DNA of 64,000 nucleotides from Kribbella sp. NBC_00382 (GTDB lineage Bacteria; Actinomycetota; Actinomycetes; Propionibacteriales; Kribbellaceae). The notes below the pieces were generated by a model that made no database searches, had not been told where the DNA came from, and saw only the letters and a program-made list of their open reading frames with translations. The stretch is taken from positions 8,060,001-8,124,000 of the forward strand of contig NZ_CP107954.1 in the NCBI RefSeq assembly GCF_036067295.1, given 5' to 3'. The number at the start of each line of letters is the position of its first letter. Within the stretch, counting starts at the first letter, position 1. Made by a program: the position numbers and the translations under genes. Positions 24,187 to 32,503 of the stretch are shown piece by piece.

Positions 24187-25159
24187 AGACGATCTTCCCG
24201 GTACGACCTGGCCGCCGCGCGTGGTCGAGTGCCTCGCGGTACTCGGTCACCGGGTAGCTCGCCTCGACCTCGGCGCTGAGCACCCCCTGGGCAACCAGTT
24301 CCGCGAGCTCGCCGTACGTCGAGGCGATCTCTTCCGGCGTGGAGTTCTGCAGCCAGTTGACGATCCAGATCCCCCGCAGCTTCAGCTGCCGGTAGATGGA
24401 GTCGCCCAGCCCGACCGGCACCGGCTGACCGGTGACGGACGAGTAGCTGACCAGCGTCCCCTCGAACTCCAGCGCCGACGCCAACGCACCGACCGTGGCA
24501 TCGCCGGCCCCGTCGAGTACCAGCTTGAGCTGCTGCCCGCCGAGCTCCGCCTTGATCCGCTCAGTCAGGTCGTTGCCATCGACAACAACCAGGCCGGCGC
24601 CCTGACGACGGAGCCGATCCGCCGCCTCTTCACTCCGTACGACGCTGAGCACCTTCAGTCCGGCCCGCTTGGCCAGACCAAGCACGTACTGTCCGACCGT
24701 CGAACTGCCCAGGTTCTGGCCGACCCAGTCCCCCGGCTGCAGGTCGACGTACCGGGTGAGCAGCAGATGCGCGGTCAACGGGTTGGTGGCGACCAGCGCG
24801 AGCTGCGCGGGATCCCCCTCGTCCGTCACCGGTACTACGTTGCGCGCGTCCACGACAACCTCGTCGGCCCAGGTGCCTTGCTGGTAGTTCGGCAGGATGA
24901 TCACCCGGCGGCCGACCAGTGCCTGGTCGACCGACGCCCCCGCGGCGGTCACCCGGCCGACACCCTCGGTGCCGAGCGCGAACGGCGGCTTCGCCTGGAA
25001 GCCGTACTGGCCGGCGGCGATCATCAGGTCGACCGGGTTGATCACCGCGGCCTCGATCGCGACCAGCACCTGGTCCGCACCGACGGTCAGATCAGGATCG
25101 GTGACCAAGGTGATGTCCTTGTCGATGTCACCGATGGCGTTGAGAATCAGCTGGCTCAT
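24176..25159 (-). CDS. Medium-chain NADPH:quinone oxidoreductase/enoyl reductase-like protein
   Basis: 327 residues of the medium-chain dehydrogenase superfamily without catalytic zinc ligands. PGDWVGQNLGSSTVGQYVLG replaces the usual GxGxxG cofactor loop, as in MECR-type trans-2-enoyl reductases, and INPVDLMIAAGQYG with ALGTEGVGRV is typical of the quinone reductase group. It is 22 bp downstream of the zinc alcohol dehydrogenase gene and probably co-transcribed under the TetR regulator at 26273. The natural substrate is unknown; electrophilic carbonyl or enal detoxification is plausible. Confidence 0.85.
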   Translation of the reverse strand: MSQLILNAIGDIDKDITLVTDPDLTVGADQVLVAIEAAVINPVDLMIAAGQYGFQAKPPFALGTEGVGRVTAAGASVDQALVGRRVIILPNYQQGTWADEVVVDARNVVPVTDEGDPAQLALVATNPLTAHLLLTRYVDLQPGDWVGQNLGSSTVGQYVLGLAKRAGLKVLSVVRSEEAADRLRRQGAGLVVVDGNDLTERIKAELGGQQLKLVLDGAGDATVGALASALEFEGTLVSYSSVTGQPVPVGLGDSIYRQLKLRGIWIVNWLQNSTPEEIASTYGELAELVAQGVLSAEVEASYPVTEYREALDHARRPGRTGKIVFRP

Positions 25160-25181
25160 ATCTGTAACCCCTCTTGGATTG

Positions 25182-26201
25182 TCAGTTCTTGATGCTGAGG
25201 ACCATGCGGAAGCGGGCCGCGCCGGACAGCATCCGGGCGTACGCGTCGGCCGCGTCCTCCAGCCCGACCGGCTCGACCATCGGCCGGACGTCGTGGGCGA
25301 GGCTGAACGCGAGGTTCTCCTCGTTCTCCAGCGGGGTGCCGGTGAGCGACCCCTTGATGCTCTTGTTCCCGAAGAGCAACTGGACGGTGGGGACCTCGAT
25401 CGGGTCCATCGCGGCGCCGACGACCATCAACGTGCCGCCCCGGACGAGTCCGTCGAGCAGCGGCGTCATCGACGCGCCACTGGAGGCGGTCGGGATGATC
25501 ACCTTGGCGCCGCCGAGCGCCTGCAACGCCGCGGCCTGGTCGACCGCGGTGCTGTCGATGTACTCGGTCGCGCCGAGCTTCAGGGCCAGCTCGCGCTTGT
25601 CCTCACCGCGAGCGATGGCGACGACGCGCAGGCCGAGCTTGGCGGCGTACTGGATCGCCAGGTGGCCGAGGCCGCCGATGCCCTGGATGGCGACCAGGTC
25701 GCCGGGCCAGAGGTTCGACTTCCGCAGCGCGTTGTAGACGGTGATACCGGCGCACAGCAACGGCGCCGCCTCGACCGCGTCGAACTCCTCCGGTACTGCG
25801 ACCAGCCCCGTGGCCCGCGTTGTCACGTACTCCGCGTAGCCGCCGTCGATCGAGTCGCCGAGGATCTGCTGGTCGGTGCAGTAGACGAACTCACCACGCC
25901 GGCAGGACTCGCAGACGCCACAGTGGCCGCCGAAGTACCCGACGCCGACCCGCTGGCCGACGGTCCAGGTGGTGACGCCCGCGCCGAGTGCGTCGACCCG
26001 GCCGACCACCTCGTGGCCCGGGACGATCGGCGTACCGACCGGGTGGTGATGGAACAGGTTGTCGACGCCGACGACGTCGCTGTGACAGATGCCGCAGGCC
26101 TCGACGGCGATCCGGACCTCACCCGGTCCCGGGTCGGTCAGTTCCCGCTCGGCCAGGCTGAAGACGCCCTCGGTGGCGTGCACCGCGCGATAGGTGGTCA
26201 T
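25182..26201 (-). CDS. Zinc-dependent alcohol dehydrogenase
   Basis: 339 residues. Catalytic zinc ligands are visible in EACGICHSDV and GHEVVGRV. The structural-zinc cysteine cluster is CGVCESCRRGEFVYC, and the NAD-binding loop is IQGIGGLGHLAIQYAAKLG. It oxidises or reduces alcohols and aldehydes with NAD(P). An identical 15-bp element at 26212-26226 in its leader and at 26858-26872 before the tetR gene links it to that regulator. The quinone-reductase-like gene follows after 22 bp. Confidence 0.92.
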   Translation of the reverse strand: MTTYRAVHATEGVFSLAERELTDPGPGEVRIAVEACGICHSDVVGVDNLFHHHPVGTPIVPGHEVVGRVDALGAGVTTWTVGQRVGVGYFGGHCGVCESCRRGEFVYCTDQQILGDSIDGGYAEYVTTRATGLVAVPEEFDAVEAAPLLCAGITVYNALRKSNLWPGDLVAIQGIGGLGHLAIQYAAKLGLRVVAIARGEDKRELALKLGATEYIDSTAVDQAAALQALGGAKVIIPTASSGASMTPLLDGLVRGGTLMVVGAAMDPIEVPTVQLLFGNKSIKGSLTGTPLENEENLAFSLAHDVRPMVEPVGLEDAADAYARMLSGAARFRMVLSIKN

Positions 26202-26211
26202 TATTACTCCT

Positions 26212-26226
26212 AAGACGGTCGGTCAT
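26212..26226. promoter_or_regulatory. TetR operator copy upstream of the alcohol dehydrogenase gene
   Basis: AAGACGGTCGGTCAT lies 10-25 bp before the dehydrogenase start. The same 15 bp occur in reverse orientation at 26858-26872 before the tetR gene, with TTG one base further in both. Confidence 0.75.
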
Positions 26227-26244
26227 CTTGCGATGGTCAAAGGA

Positions 26245-26267
26245 AACCCCTCGTCGACCGAGGGGTT
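26245..26267 (-). terminator. Intrinsic terminator of the tetR gene
   Basis: Arms AACCCCTCG and CGAGGGGTT are perfect 9-bp complements with a 5-nt loop. On the minus strand the hairpin follows the tetR stop (26273) by 5 bp and runs into TTTCCTTTG, a U-rich tail. Confidence 0.8.
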
Positions 26268-26272
26268 CTGGG

Positions 26273-26848
26273 TCAGCCCTTGAACAGGCTGGCGAAGGTG
26301 ATGCTGAAGAAGCTCTCGAAGGGTTCCGTCGACTTGTACGCGCGAGCCTGGATCAGCGTGCCTTCCCAGGCGCTCAGCAGGTAACGCGCGGTCTGGTCAG
26401 CGTTGAGCTCCTTGCGGATGCTCCCCGCCTCCTGCCCCTCGGCGATCGCGCCGGCGAGCAGGCCGCTCCAAACCTCCAGACCGGTCCGTACGCCGATCCG
26501 GATGGGCTCGCTGTGGTCGACGATCTCGGTCCCGAAATTGCCCAGCAGGCAGCCCCGGGTGATCCCGAAACTGATCACTTCGTCCCGAAGGAACTCGAAG
26601 TGCTTGCGAATCCGGGCCACCGGCTCGACCGACTTGTCGGCCAGATCCCCCAGCCGCCGCCCGTCGCCATAACGCTCCAACGCCACGATCGCGAGCGCTT
26701 CCTTGCTCTCGAAGTGGTTGTAGAACGACCCCTTCGGAACACCCGCCCGGTCCGTGATGTCCTTCACCGCCGCCGCATTGAACCCCCGCTCATGAAACTG
26801 AGCCAGCGCCGCCTCAACAATCTCTTCCCGCATACTCCGCCGTGCCAT
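26273..26848 (-). CDS. TetR/AcrR family regulator of the dehydrogenase operon
   Basis: 191 residues. The HTH is MREEIVEAALAQFHERGFNA, then VKDITDRAGVPKGSFYNHFE, close to the AcuR/YxaF-type regulators of reductase genes. A single cysteine in GITRGCLLGNFG in the ligand domain is a position used for electrophile sensing in related regulators (inference). The gene is followed by its own terminator and then the alcohol dehydrogenase operon on the same strand. Both transcription units carry the same 15-bp operator, so it probably represses itself and the operon. Confidence 0.9.
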   Translation of the reverse strand: MARRSMREEIVEAALAQFHERGFNAAAVKDITDRAGVPKGSFYNHFESKEALAIVALERYGDGRRLGDLADKSVEPVARIRKHFEFLRDEVISFGITRGCLLGNFGTEIVDHSEPIRIGVRTGLEVWSGLLAGAIAEGQEAGSIRKELNADQTARYLLSAWEGTLIQARAYKSTEPFESFFSITFASLFKG

Positions 26849-26857
26849 GAACCCAAT

Positions 26858-26872
26858 ATGACCGACCGTCTT
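26858..26872. promoter_or_regulatory. TetR operator copy upstream of its own gene
   Basis: ATGACCGACCGTCTT, the exact reverse complement of the element at 26212-26226, lies 10-24 bp before the tetR start codon. Confidence 0.75.
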
Positions 26873-26887
26873 GAAATAGTCAAGGTA

Positions 26888-26920
26888 GGGTCCCCGACCA
26901 TGACTTATGGGTGGGGACCC
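26888..26920 (-). terminator. Long hairpin between the antitoxin and tetR genes
   Basis: Outer arms GGGTCCCC and GGGGACCC (8 bp), then CCAT/ATGG inside, closing a 5-nt loop. On the minus strand it would end transcripts coming from smc and the antitoxin. Confidence 0.5.
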
Positions 26921-27139
26921 GGCGAGGGCGCCGAGGGGCCGGGCAGTGGTGGTTCGCCCTGCTGTGCCGCCCAGAAGCGCGCAAAGCTCTCAAAGCCGAT
27001 CTACCGAGAACTGTGGCGAAACTCCGCGGTCTGTTCGGCTGACCCACCCCAACGCTCAGCGTCTGGTGCCGTCACCACGCTGCCCTGGGGAATCCTCGCC
27101 GGACCTGGGGTGGACTCTGCCGCCGTGGCTCAACCGGTT

Positions 27140-27203
27140 TGGGGAGGGTTCTGTCCGGAACCGGGGAGCCGAATGTGCCGATCAGGGTGCATTTCCCTCC
27201 CCA
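27140..27203. ncRNA. Candidate structured RNA element
   Basis: A 9-bp perfect closing stem (TGGGGAGGG with CCCTCCCCA) encloses two smaller hairpins: GTTC/GAAC at 27148-27161 and AATGTGC/GTGCATT at 27172-27193. The three-way shape is suggestive, but no known family is recognised and no promoter was identified. Confidence 0.25.
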
Positions 27204-27237
27204 CTCGGGCAAATCGCGAGCGGCGGCCGGGGCGGCT

Positions 27238-27504
27238 TCAGCCTCCCGTGCGGCCCGGACGGTGCCCATTGTCGCAACCGAAGAAATCGTCCGCTTCCCG
27301 GGCCATTTCGCAAGCATCGACTCTTCGTAGTCGCTGGTGCTGTGCGACCAGCTCCTCGGCAGTCATCCGTTGCCGGTGGGCCAACGGGCGCAGCTCAGCG
27401 ACTTCGGTGCCGTTTCTGGTGATGCGATAGGTCTCGCCTGCTTCGACGGCAGCTAGCACCACGGTGGATCGATTGCGGAACTCGTTCTCCGTGATGACCC
27501 TCAT
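27238..27504 (-). CDS. Orphan Phd/YefM-type antitoxin
   Basis: 88 residues. MRVITENEFRNRSTVVLAAV followed by EAGETYRITRNGTEVAEL is the DNA-binding Phd/YefM fold. The C-terminal part (MTAEELVAQHQRLRRVDACE) would be the toxin-neutralising segment. The gene starts 12 bp after the smc stop codon on the same strand with no clear ribosome site, so it may be translated by coupling to smc. No PIN or Doc toxin gene follows, so the antitoxin appears to be orphaned or to act as a stand-alone regulator. Confidence 0.78.
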   Translation of the reverse strand: MRVITENEFRNRSTVVLAAVEAGETYRITRNGTEVAELRPLAHRQRMTAEELVAQHQRLRRVDACEMAREADDFFGCDNGHRPGRTGG

Positions 27505-27516
27505 CCGACCAGTCTG

Positions 27517-30500
27517 TCAGGCGGGTTCGTGCTCGCGGATTCGCTGGCTGATGACCGCGGAGACGCCGTCGCCTCGCATGGTGACGCCGTAGAGGGCGTC
27601 GGCCACCTCCATCGTGCGCTTCTGGTGGGTGATGACCAGGAGCTGGCTGTTCTCGCGGAGTTCTTCGTAGATCTCCAGGAGGCGGCCGAGGTTGGTGTCG
27701 TCGAGGGCAGCTTCGACCTCGTCGAGGATGTAGAACGGCGACGGACGGGCCTTGAAGAGGGCGACCAGGAAGGCGACCGCGACCAGGGAGCGCTCACCGC
27801 CGGAGAGCAGCGAGAGCCGCTTGACCTTCTTGCCGGGCGGGCGGGCCTCGACGTCGATACCGGTGTTGAGCATGTCGTCGGGATCGGTCAGCACGAGCCG
27901 GCCCTCACCACCGGGGAACAACCGGCTGAAGACGTGTTCGAAGGCGACCTCGACGTCGCGGTAGGCCTCGGTGAAGACCTGCTCGACCCGGTCGTCGACC
28001 TCCTTGACGATGTCCATCAGGTCCCGCCGGGACTTCTTCAGGTCCTCGAGCTGCTCGGCGAGGAAGCGGTGCCGCTCCTCCATCGCGTCGAACTCCTCCA
28101 GCGCGAGCGGGTTGATCCGCCCGAGCTGACCGAGCGCGCGCTCCGCCGTCTTGAGCCGCTTCTGCACCTTCACGCGGTCGAACGGCTCACCCTCGAGCTC
28201 GAGCGTGTTCTCGTCCCCGTCCTTCACCAGCGGCGGTACCAGCTGATCCGGCCCGTACTCCGCGACCAGCGCCTCGACCTCAGTGCCCAGCTCGCTGAGC
28301 GCCTTCTCGTACAGGGCCTCCAGGCGCATCTTCTGCTCGGCCCGGGCCAGCGCATCGCGGTGCACGGTGTTGGTGAGCTGCTCCAGCTCGCTGCTCAGGT
28401 TTCGGGTGGCAGAGCGGGCCTGTGCCAGCGCCTGCTCTCGCTCGGCCCGCTGAGCCTGGATGGCCGACCGCTCGGTCGCCGCAAGCTGCAGTGAGTTCTC
28501 CAGGCGAGCCAGTACGTGACCAGCAGCCAGGTGGACGGCCTGCGCGGCCTCGGACTGCCGCGCCCGCCGAGTCGCCCTAGCGATCGCCCGAGCCCGGGCC
28601 TCCCGCTCCTGGCGAGCTGCACGCTCCAGTGAGTCGGCCCGGCCGGACAGGGCCCGCGCACGCTCCTCAGTGGTCCGCAGCGCGAGCCGTGCTTCCATCT
28701 CGCCCGCACGGCCTGCCTTGGCGGCCTCGGCGAGCCGGTCACGCTCGGTCGGGTCGGGCTCGTCGCCTTCGTCGTCGCCGTACTGCTCGACGTCGCTGAG
28801 ACGCTTCTCCAAGTCAGCGAGGCCGGACAAGTTCTTGTCGCGCTCCTCTGCGGCCGCAGCGATCGCCTCAGCCATCCGCTGGGCCTCACCGCGAGACGCC
28901 TTCGCCAGCGACCCGAACTGGGCCAGCTGCTCGGCCACCGCGGCCATCGAAGCGTCCGACTCGTGCAGCCGGGCCAGGGCGATCTCGACGGACTCCTTCT
29001 GGCTCCCCCGCTCACGCTCCATCGCGGCCAGCTCGAACCGCAGCCGCTCACTCCGGGCAGTGGCCTCGGTCAGCTTCTCGGACGCCTCGTCGACGGCCGA
29101 CTGCACCTCGATCAAGCTCGGTGCCGCGTCAGAACCGCCGTACGCGAAGTGCGCACCCAGTACGTCGCCAGCGCGGGTCGCCGTGGTGATGTCGGGCAGG
29201 TGCTGGACCAGCGAGCGCGCAGCCGGTACGTCCTCGACGACAGCCACCTTGCGGAGCAGCCGCCGGAGCGCCGGGCGCAGTGTCTCGGGGCAGTCGACCA
29301 CGTCGACCGCGTAGGTCGCGCCGTACGGAAGTGAGGGCCAGCTGGAGTAGTCGTCGGCCGGGGCGTCCCCGAGGAGCAGCCCAGCGCGGCCGAGGTCGTG
29401 CTCCTTGAGGTGCCCGACAGCGTTCAGCGCGGCCTGCGTGTGGGTCACTGCGACGGCGTCGGCCGCCTCGCCCAGCGCTGCGGCGATGGCAGTCTCATAG
29501 CCGGCGCGGACGCTCAGCAGCGCCGCCACGGAGCCCATCAGGCCGGTGATCTGCTCGGAGGCGGCCAGCAGGGCGCCGGCGCCGTCCTTGCGGTTGAGGC
29601 CCATCTCCAGGGCGTCCTTGCGGGCCGTCAGCCCAGCGCGCTCGCGCTCGGCGTCGCGCTCCTCGGCGCGGAGCTTGGTGAGGCGCTCGTCCAGCTCGTC
29701 CAGGACGCTCTGGGCTGCCTCGTACTCCTCGTCCAGCCCGCGCTCACCGGCATCGAGGCCGGCCACCTGGGTCTCAAGAGCGGTGAAGTCGTGCTGCGCC
29801 TTGGCGGCTCGCGCCTCGGCTTCGTGCTGGTTGGTGGCGAGTCGGCCGATCTCGGACTCGGCGGCGGCCGCGCGGCTCTTCAGCGCGTTCACCTGGCCGG
29901 TCAGCCGGGCCAGACCCTCGCGACGGTCGGCGGCGGCCCGGATCAGCGCCGCGATCCGCTTCTCCTCCTCGGCGTGCTCGGCCTCCAACTTCTGCCGGTG
30001 CTCGATCGCCTGCTGCAGGAGCTCGGAGTGCGCCTCGACCTCGGCCTCGATCTGCGCCTCGGTCTCACGGACCCGGGCAGCCTCCAGCTCGAGCTCTTCG
30101 GGGTCGCGTCCGCTGCGGGACTCCTCGGCCTCGTCGTTGAGCGAGCGGATCCGGTCGGCGGCGATCCGGGCGGTGCCCTTGATCTTCTCGCTGAAGCCGG
30201 ACAGGGAGTACCAGGTGTCCTGCGCGGCCTGGAGGGCCGGCGCGTCGGTGCGCAGCGCGTCCTCCAGCTCGGCCTCCATGTCCCGTGCCTCGCGCAGGGC
30301 GGCCTCGATCTGGGCGCGCTTCTCGGTCAGCGCCGCCTCGTCCTTCAGCTCGGCCTCGAGCGCGGACTGGGCCTGCACGATGTCGTCGGCGAGCAGCCGG
30401 GAGCGGCCGTCGCGAACCTCGGCCTGAATGGTCACCGCGCGCCGGGCGACCTCTGCCTGGCGTCCGAGCGGCTTCAGCTGGCGACGGATCTCGGCGATCA

Positions 30501-31095
30501 GGTCGCCGAGCCGGTGCACGTTGCCCTCGGTCGACTCCAGCTTGCGGAGCGCCTTCTCCTTGCGCTTGCGGTGCTTCAGGACGCCGGCGGCCTCCTCGAC
30601 GAAGCCGCGGCGGCCCTCGGGGGTCGCGCGCAGGATCGAGTCGAGCTGGCCCTGGCCGACGATGACGTGCATCTCGCGGCCGATACCGGAGTCGCTGAGC
30701 AGCTCCTGGACGTCGAGCAGCCGGCAGTTCTGGCCGTTGATCTGGTAGTCCGAGCCGCCGTTGCGGAACATCGTCCGCGAGATGGTGACCTCGGTGTAGT
30801 CGATCGGGAGCGCGCCGTCGGTGTTGTCGATGGTCAGTACGACCTCGGCCCGGCCCAGCGGGGCGCGGCCGGACGTACCGGCGAAGATGACGTCCTCCAT
30901 CTTGCCGCCACGCAGCGACTTGACGCCCTGCTCGCCCATCACCCAGGCGAGACCGTCGACGACGTTGGACTTGCCGGAACCGTTGGGCCCGACGATGCAG
31001 GTGATCCCCGGTTCGAAGTTCATCGTCGTGGCCGACGCGAACGACTTGAAGCCTCGGAGCGTCATGCTCTTGAGGTACAAAGCGATTGCTCCCAA
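27517..31095 (-). CDS. smc: Chromosome segregation SMC ATPase
   Basis: 1192 residues, normal for bacterial SMC. The N-terminal head begins LYLKSMTLRGFKSFASATTM with Walker A VGPNGSGKSNVVDGLAWVMG. Two long coiled-coil arms surround a hinge around residues 500-660, and the C-terminal head has LSGGERSLVAVAFLVALF and FYILDEVEAALDD (Walker B). SMC dimers with ScpAB extrude DNA loops to organise and separate chromosomes. In actinobacteria ftsY usually follows smc; here about 15 kb of accessory genes and an antitoxin gene separate them. Confidence 0.98.
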   Translation of the reverse strand: MGAIALYLKSMTLRGFKSFASATTMNFEPGITCIVGPNGSGKSNVVDGLAWVMGEQGVKSLRGGKMEDVIFAGTSGRAPLGRAEVVLTIDNTDGALPIDYTEVTISRTMFRNGGSDYQINGQNCRLLDVQELLSDSGIGREMHVIVGQGQLDSILRATPEGRRGFVEEAAGVLKHRKRKEKALRKLESTEGNVHRLGDLIAEIRRQLKPLGRQAEVARRAVTIQAEVRDGRSRLLADDIVQAQSALEAELKDEAALTEKRAQIEAALREARDMEAELEDALRTDAPALQAAQDTWYSLSGFSEKIKGTARIAADRIRSLNDEAEESRSGRDPEELELEAARVRETEAQIEAEVEAHSELLQQAIEHRQKLEAEHAEEEKRIAALIRAAADRREGLARLTGQVNALKSRAAAAESEIGRLATNQHEAEARAAKAQHDFTALETQVAGLDAGERGLDEEYEAAQSVLDELDERLTKLRAEERDAERERAGLTARKDALEMGLNRKDGAGALLAASEQITGLMGSVAALLSVRAGYETAIAAALGEAADAVAVTHTQAALNAVGHLKEHDLGRAGLLLGDAPADDYSSWPSLPYGATYAVDVVDCPETLRPALRRLLRKVAVVEDVPAARSLVQHLPDITTATRAGDVLGAHFAYGGSDAAPSLIEVQSAVDEASEKLTEATARSERLRFELAAMERERGSQKESVEIALARLHESDASMAAVAEQLAQFGSLAKASRGEAQRMAEAIAAAAEERDKNLSGLADLEKRLSDVEQYGDDEGDEPDPTERDRLAEAAKAGRAGEMEARLALRTTEERARALSGRADSLERAARQEREARARAIARATRRARQSEAAQAVHLAAGHVLARLENSLQLAATERSAIQAQRAEREQALAQARSATRNLSSELEQLTNTVHRDALARAEQKMRLEALYEKALSELGTEVEALVAEYGPDQLVPPLVKDGDENTLELEGEPFDRVKVQKRLKTAERALGQLGRINPLALEEFDAMEERHRFLAEQLEDLKKSRRDLMDIVKEVDDRVEQVFTEAYRDVEVAFEHVFSRLFPGGEGRLVLTDPDDMLNTGIDVEARPPGKKVKRLSLLSGGERSLVAVAFLVALFKARPSPFYILDEVEAALDDTNLGRLLEIYEELRENSQLLVITHQKRTMEVADALYGVTMRGDGVSAVISQRIREHEPA

Positions 31096-31240
31096 CCCGT
31101 GAAAGGACAGACGATACCGAAAGGAACCGTCATAACCGCAATCGCGCCACTTGACGCCCTGTGACGCTGCCGCTACCGGGGGAAGTAGTTCCAGAAATCA
31201 CTGTACCTACAGCGGACGCGCAGAATCCGCAAGGAAACGC

Positions 31241-31268
31241 GGCGGAGGCCCGGACGGGGGCCGCCGCC
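31241..31268 (-). terminator. Hairpin after the small coiled-coil gene
   Basis: GGCGG-A-GGCCC pairs with GGGCC-G-CCGCC around a 6-nt loop, 44-71 bp past the stop of the 66-residue gene and before smc. There is one mismatch and no U-tract. Confidence 0.5.
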
Positions 31269-31311
31269 GTCTGTCAGTGCGGTCGGTAAAAGGTGGTGCG
31301 GCTTCGGTGGG

Positions 31312-31512
31312 TCAGACCGAAGCAGGCTCGCGCAGAGCCTCGTCCACTGTCAGCAGACGCCCGTCGTGTACGGCTGCGACCAGATGGTCGTTCTCAGCCT
31401 GCAGGCGCATCACGTGCGCCTCCAGATCGGCGACACGCCGGTTGAGCAGACGTACCTGCTCGAGCATGCGCGGGTCAGTGCCTCCAAGGTGCCCTAAAAG
31501 AGCCTTGGCCAT
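31312..31512 (-). CDS. Small conserved coiled-coil protein of unknown function
   Basis: 66 residues from ATG 31512, which has a GGAGGA site 7 nt upstream; the longer frame to 31617 is unlikely. MAKALLGHLGGTDPRMLEQV is followed by a heptad-like segment VRLLNRRVADLEAHVMRLQA, a short coiled coil, and an acidic C-terminus. Similar small proteins occur across actinobacteria, but I do not know their function. It sits alone between mutM and smc, with a hairpin after it. Confidence 0.72.
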   Translation of the reverse strand: MAKALLGHLGGTDPRMLEQVRLLNRRVADLEAHVMRLQAENDHLVAAVHDGRLLTVDEALREPASV

Positions 31513-31647
31513 TGTGCTGTCCTCCGGAAGGGTTCTGGCAGGTGGCGCCCCTGGGGTCCGCGGAGCGCAGAATTGTGTGCCGTCTTTCAGGGTGACACCG
31601 GGATCGGGTTGGGTCAACCTGGGCTACTGGAATTAACGATTTCCCGC

Positions 31648-32502
31648 TCACCACCGGGCGTGTCGCGGTACCGGCTGACACTTCGGGCAGCGGAACGAGG
31701 AACGGTTCATGAACGGTTCCCGACGGATCGGGCGGCCGTCGCGCGGACAGGGCGAATCCTCTTGCCCGTAGACTGCGAGACCCCGCTCGAAATAGCCGGA
31801 TTCCCCGTTCACGTTGACATACAGGGCATCGAAGCTGGTCCCGCCGACGGCCAGCGCCTCCCCCATCACCGCCTTGGCGTGACCGAGGATTTCCCTTGCC
31901 TGCAAGGGTTTCATCGTCTCGGTCGCCTTGGCGTAATGCAGCTTGGCGCGCCACAACGCCTCGTCGGCATAGATATTCCCGATACCGCTGACCAGCGTCT
32001 GGTCGAGCAACGCCCGTTTCAAGCCGGTTTTCTTGCGCCGCAGCGAGGCGACGAAAAGCGCCTCGTCGAACAAAGGATCGAACGGATCCCGGGCGATGTG
32101 CGCGATCTCGCCGGGCAGTTCGGCGCCGCCCTCGGAGTACGACAGACCACCGAACATCCGCTGGTCCAGAAAACGGACCTCTCCGCCCTCATCGGCGAAC
32201 CGGAATCGGATCCGCAGGTGCTTCTCGTCCGGCGCACCGACCGGCTGCACCCGGAACTGCCCGCTCATCCCCAGGTGCGCCAGGACGGCGTCCCCGGACT
32301 CCAGCGGCAGCCACAGGTACTTCCCACGCCTCGCCGGGGCCGCGAACGTCTGGCCCTTGAGCTTGGCGACGAAATCGTCCGGCCCGGCGAGGTGCCGCCG
32401 GACCGGACGTGGATGCAGTACTTCGACGGCGTCGATCGTCCGCCCGGCGGTGAAATCCGCGAGTCCGCGGCGAACGACCTCTACCTCCGGAAGCTCAGGC
32501 AC
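31648..32502 (-). CDS. mutM: Formamidopyrimidine-DNA glycosylase MutM/Fpg with altered zinc finger
   Basis: 284 residues. The N-terminal catalytic Pro-Glu is intact (MPELPEVEVVRRGL). QTLVSGIGNIYADEALWRAK is the helix-two-turn-helix, and the C-terminal zinc finger follows. The usual finger is C-x2-C...C-x2-C; here it reads CPRDG...CPKC, with Cys252, Cys272 and Cys275 present and Asp255 at the second ligand position. Asp can bind zinc, so the fold may survive. The enzyme excises 8-oxoguanine from DNA. It lies 1 bp after the rnc stop. Confidence 0.95.
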   Translation of the reverse strand: MPELPEVEVVRRGLADFTAGRTIDAVEVLHPRPVRRHLAGPDDFVAKLKGQTFAAPARRGKYLWLPLESGDAVLAHLGMSGQFRVQPVGAPDEKHLRIRFRFADEGGEVRFLDQRMFGGLSYSEGGAELPGEIAHIARDPFDPLFDEALFVASLRRKKTGLKRALLDQTLVSGIGNIYADEALWRAKLHYAKATETMKPLQAREILGHAKAVMGEALAVGGTSFDALYVNVNGESGYFERGLAVYGQEDSPCPRDGRPIRREPFMNRSSFRCPKCQPVPRHARW

Positions 32503-32503
32503 C

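Larger units (their letters stand above)
26849..27237. other. 389-bp region without a convincing gene
   Basis: Several open frames cross it but none has a recognisable product, a ribosome site or a consistent codon bias. It contains the TetR operator (26858-26872), a strong hairpin at 26888-26920, and a 9-bp closing stem at 27140-27203. It may be a degraded toxin gene partner of the neighbouring antitoxin, but no PIN-type motif could be read. Confidence 0.5.

Noticed and set aside
26881..27237. Possible PIN or Doc toxin partner for the Phd antitoxin
   Set aside because: No frame on either strand shows PIN acidic residues or a Doc motif.
26228..27430. 400-codon plus-strand frame
   Set aside because: Crosses the tetR and antitoxin genes in the wrong strand and has no recognisable domain.
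29398..31164. 588-codon plus-strand frame across smc
   Set aside because: Shadow of smc; leucine/glycine-rich, no domain.
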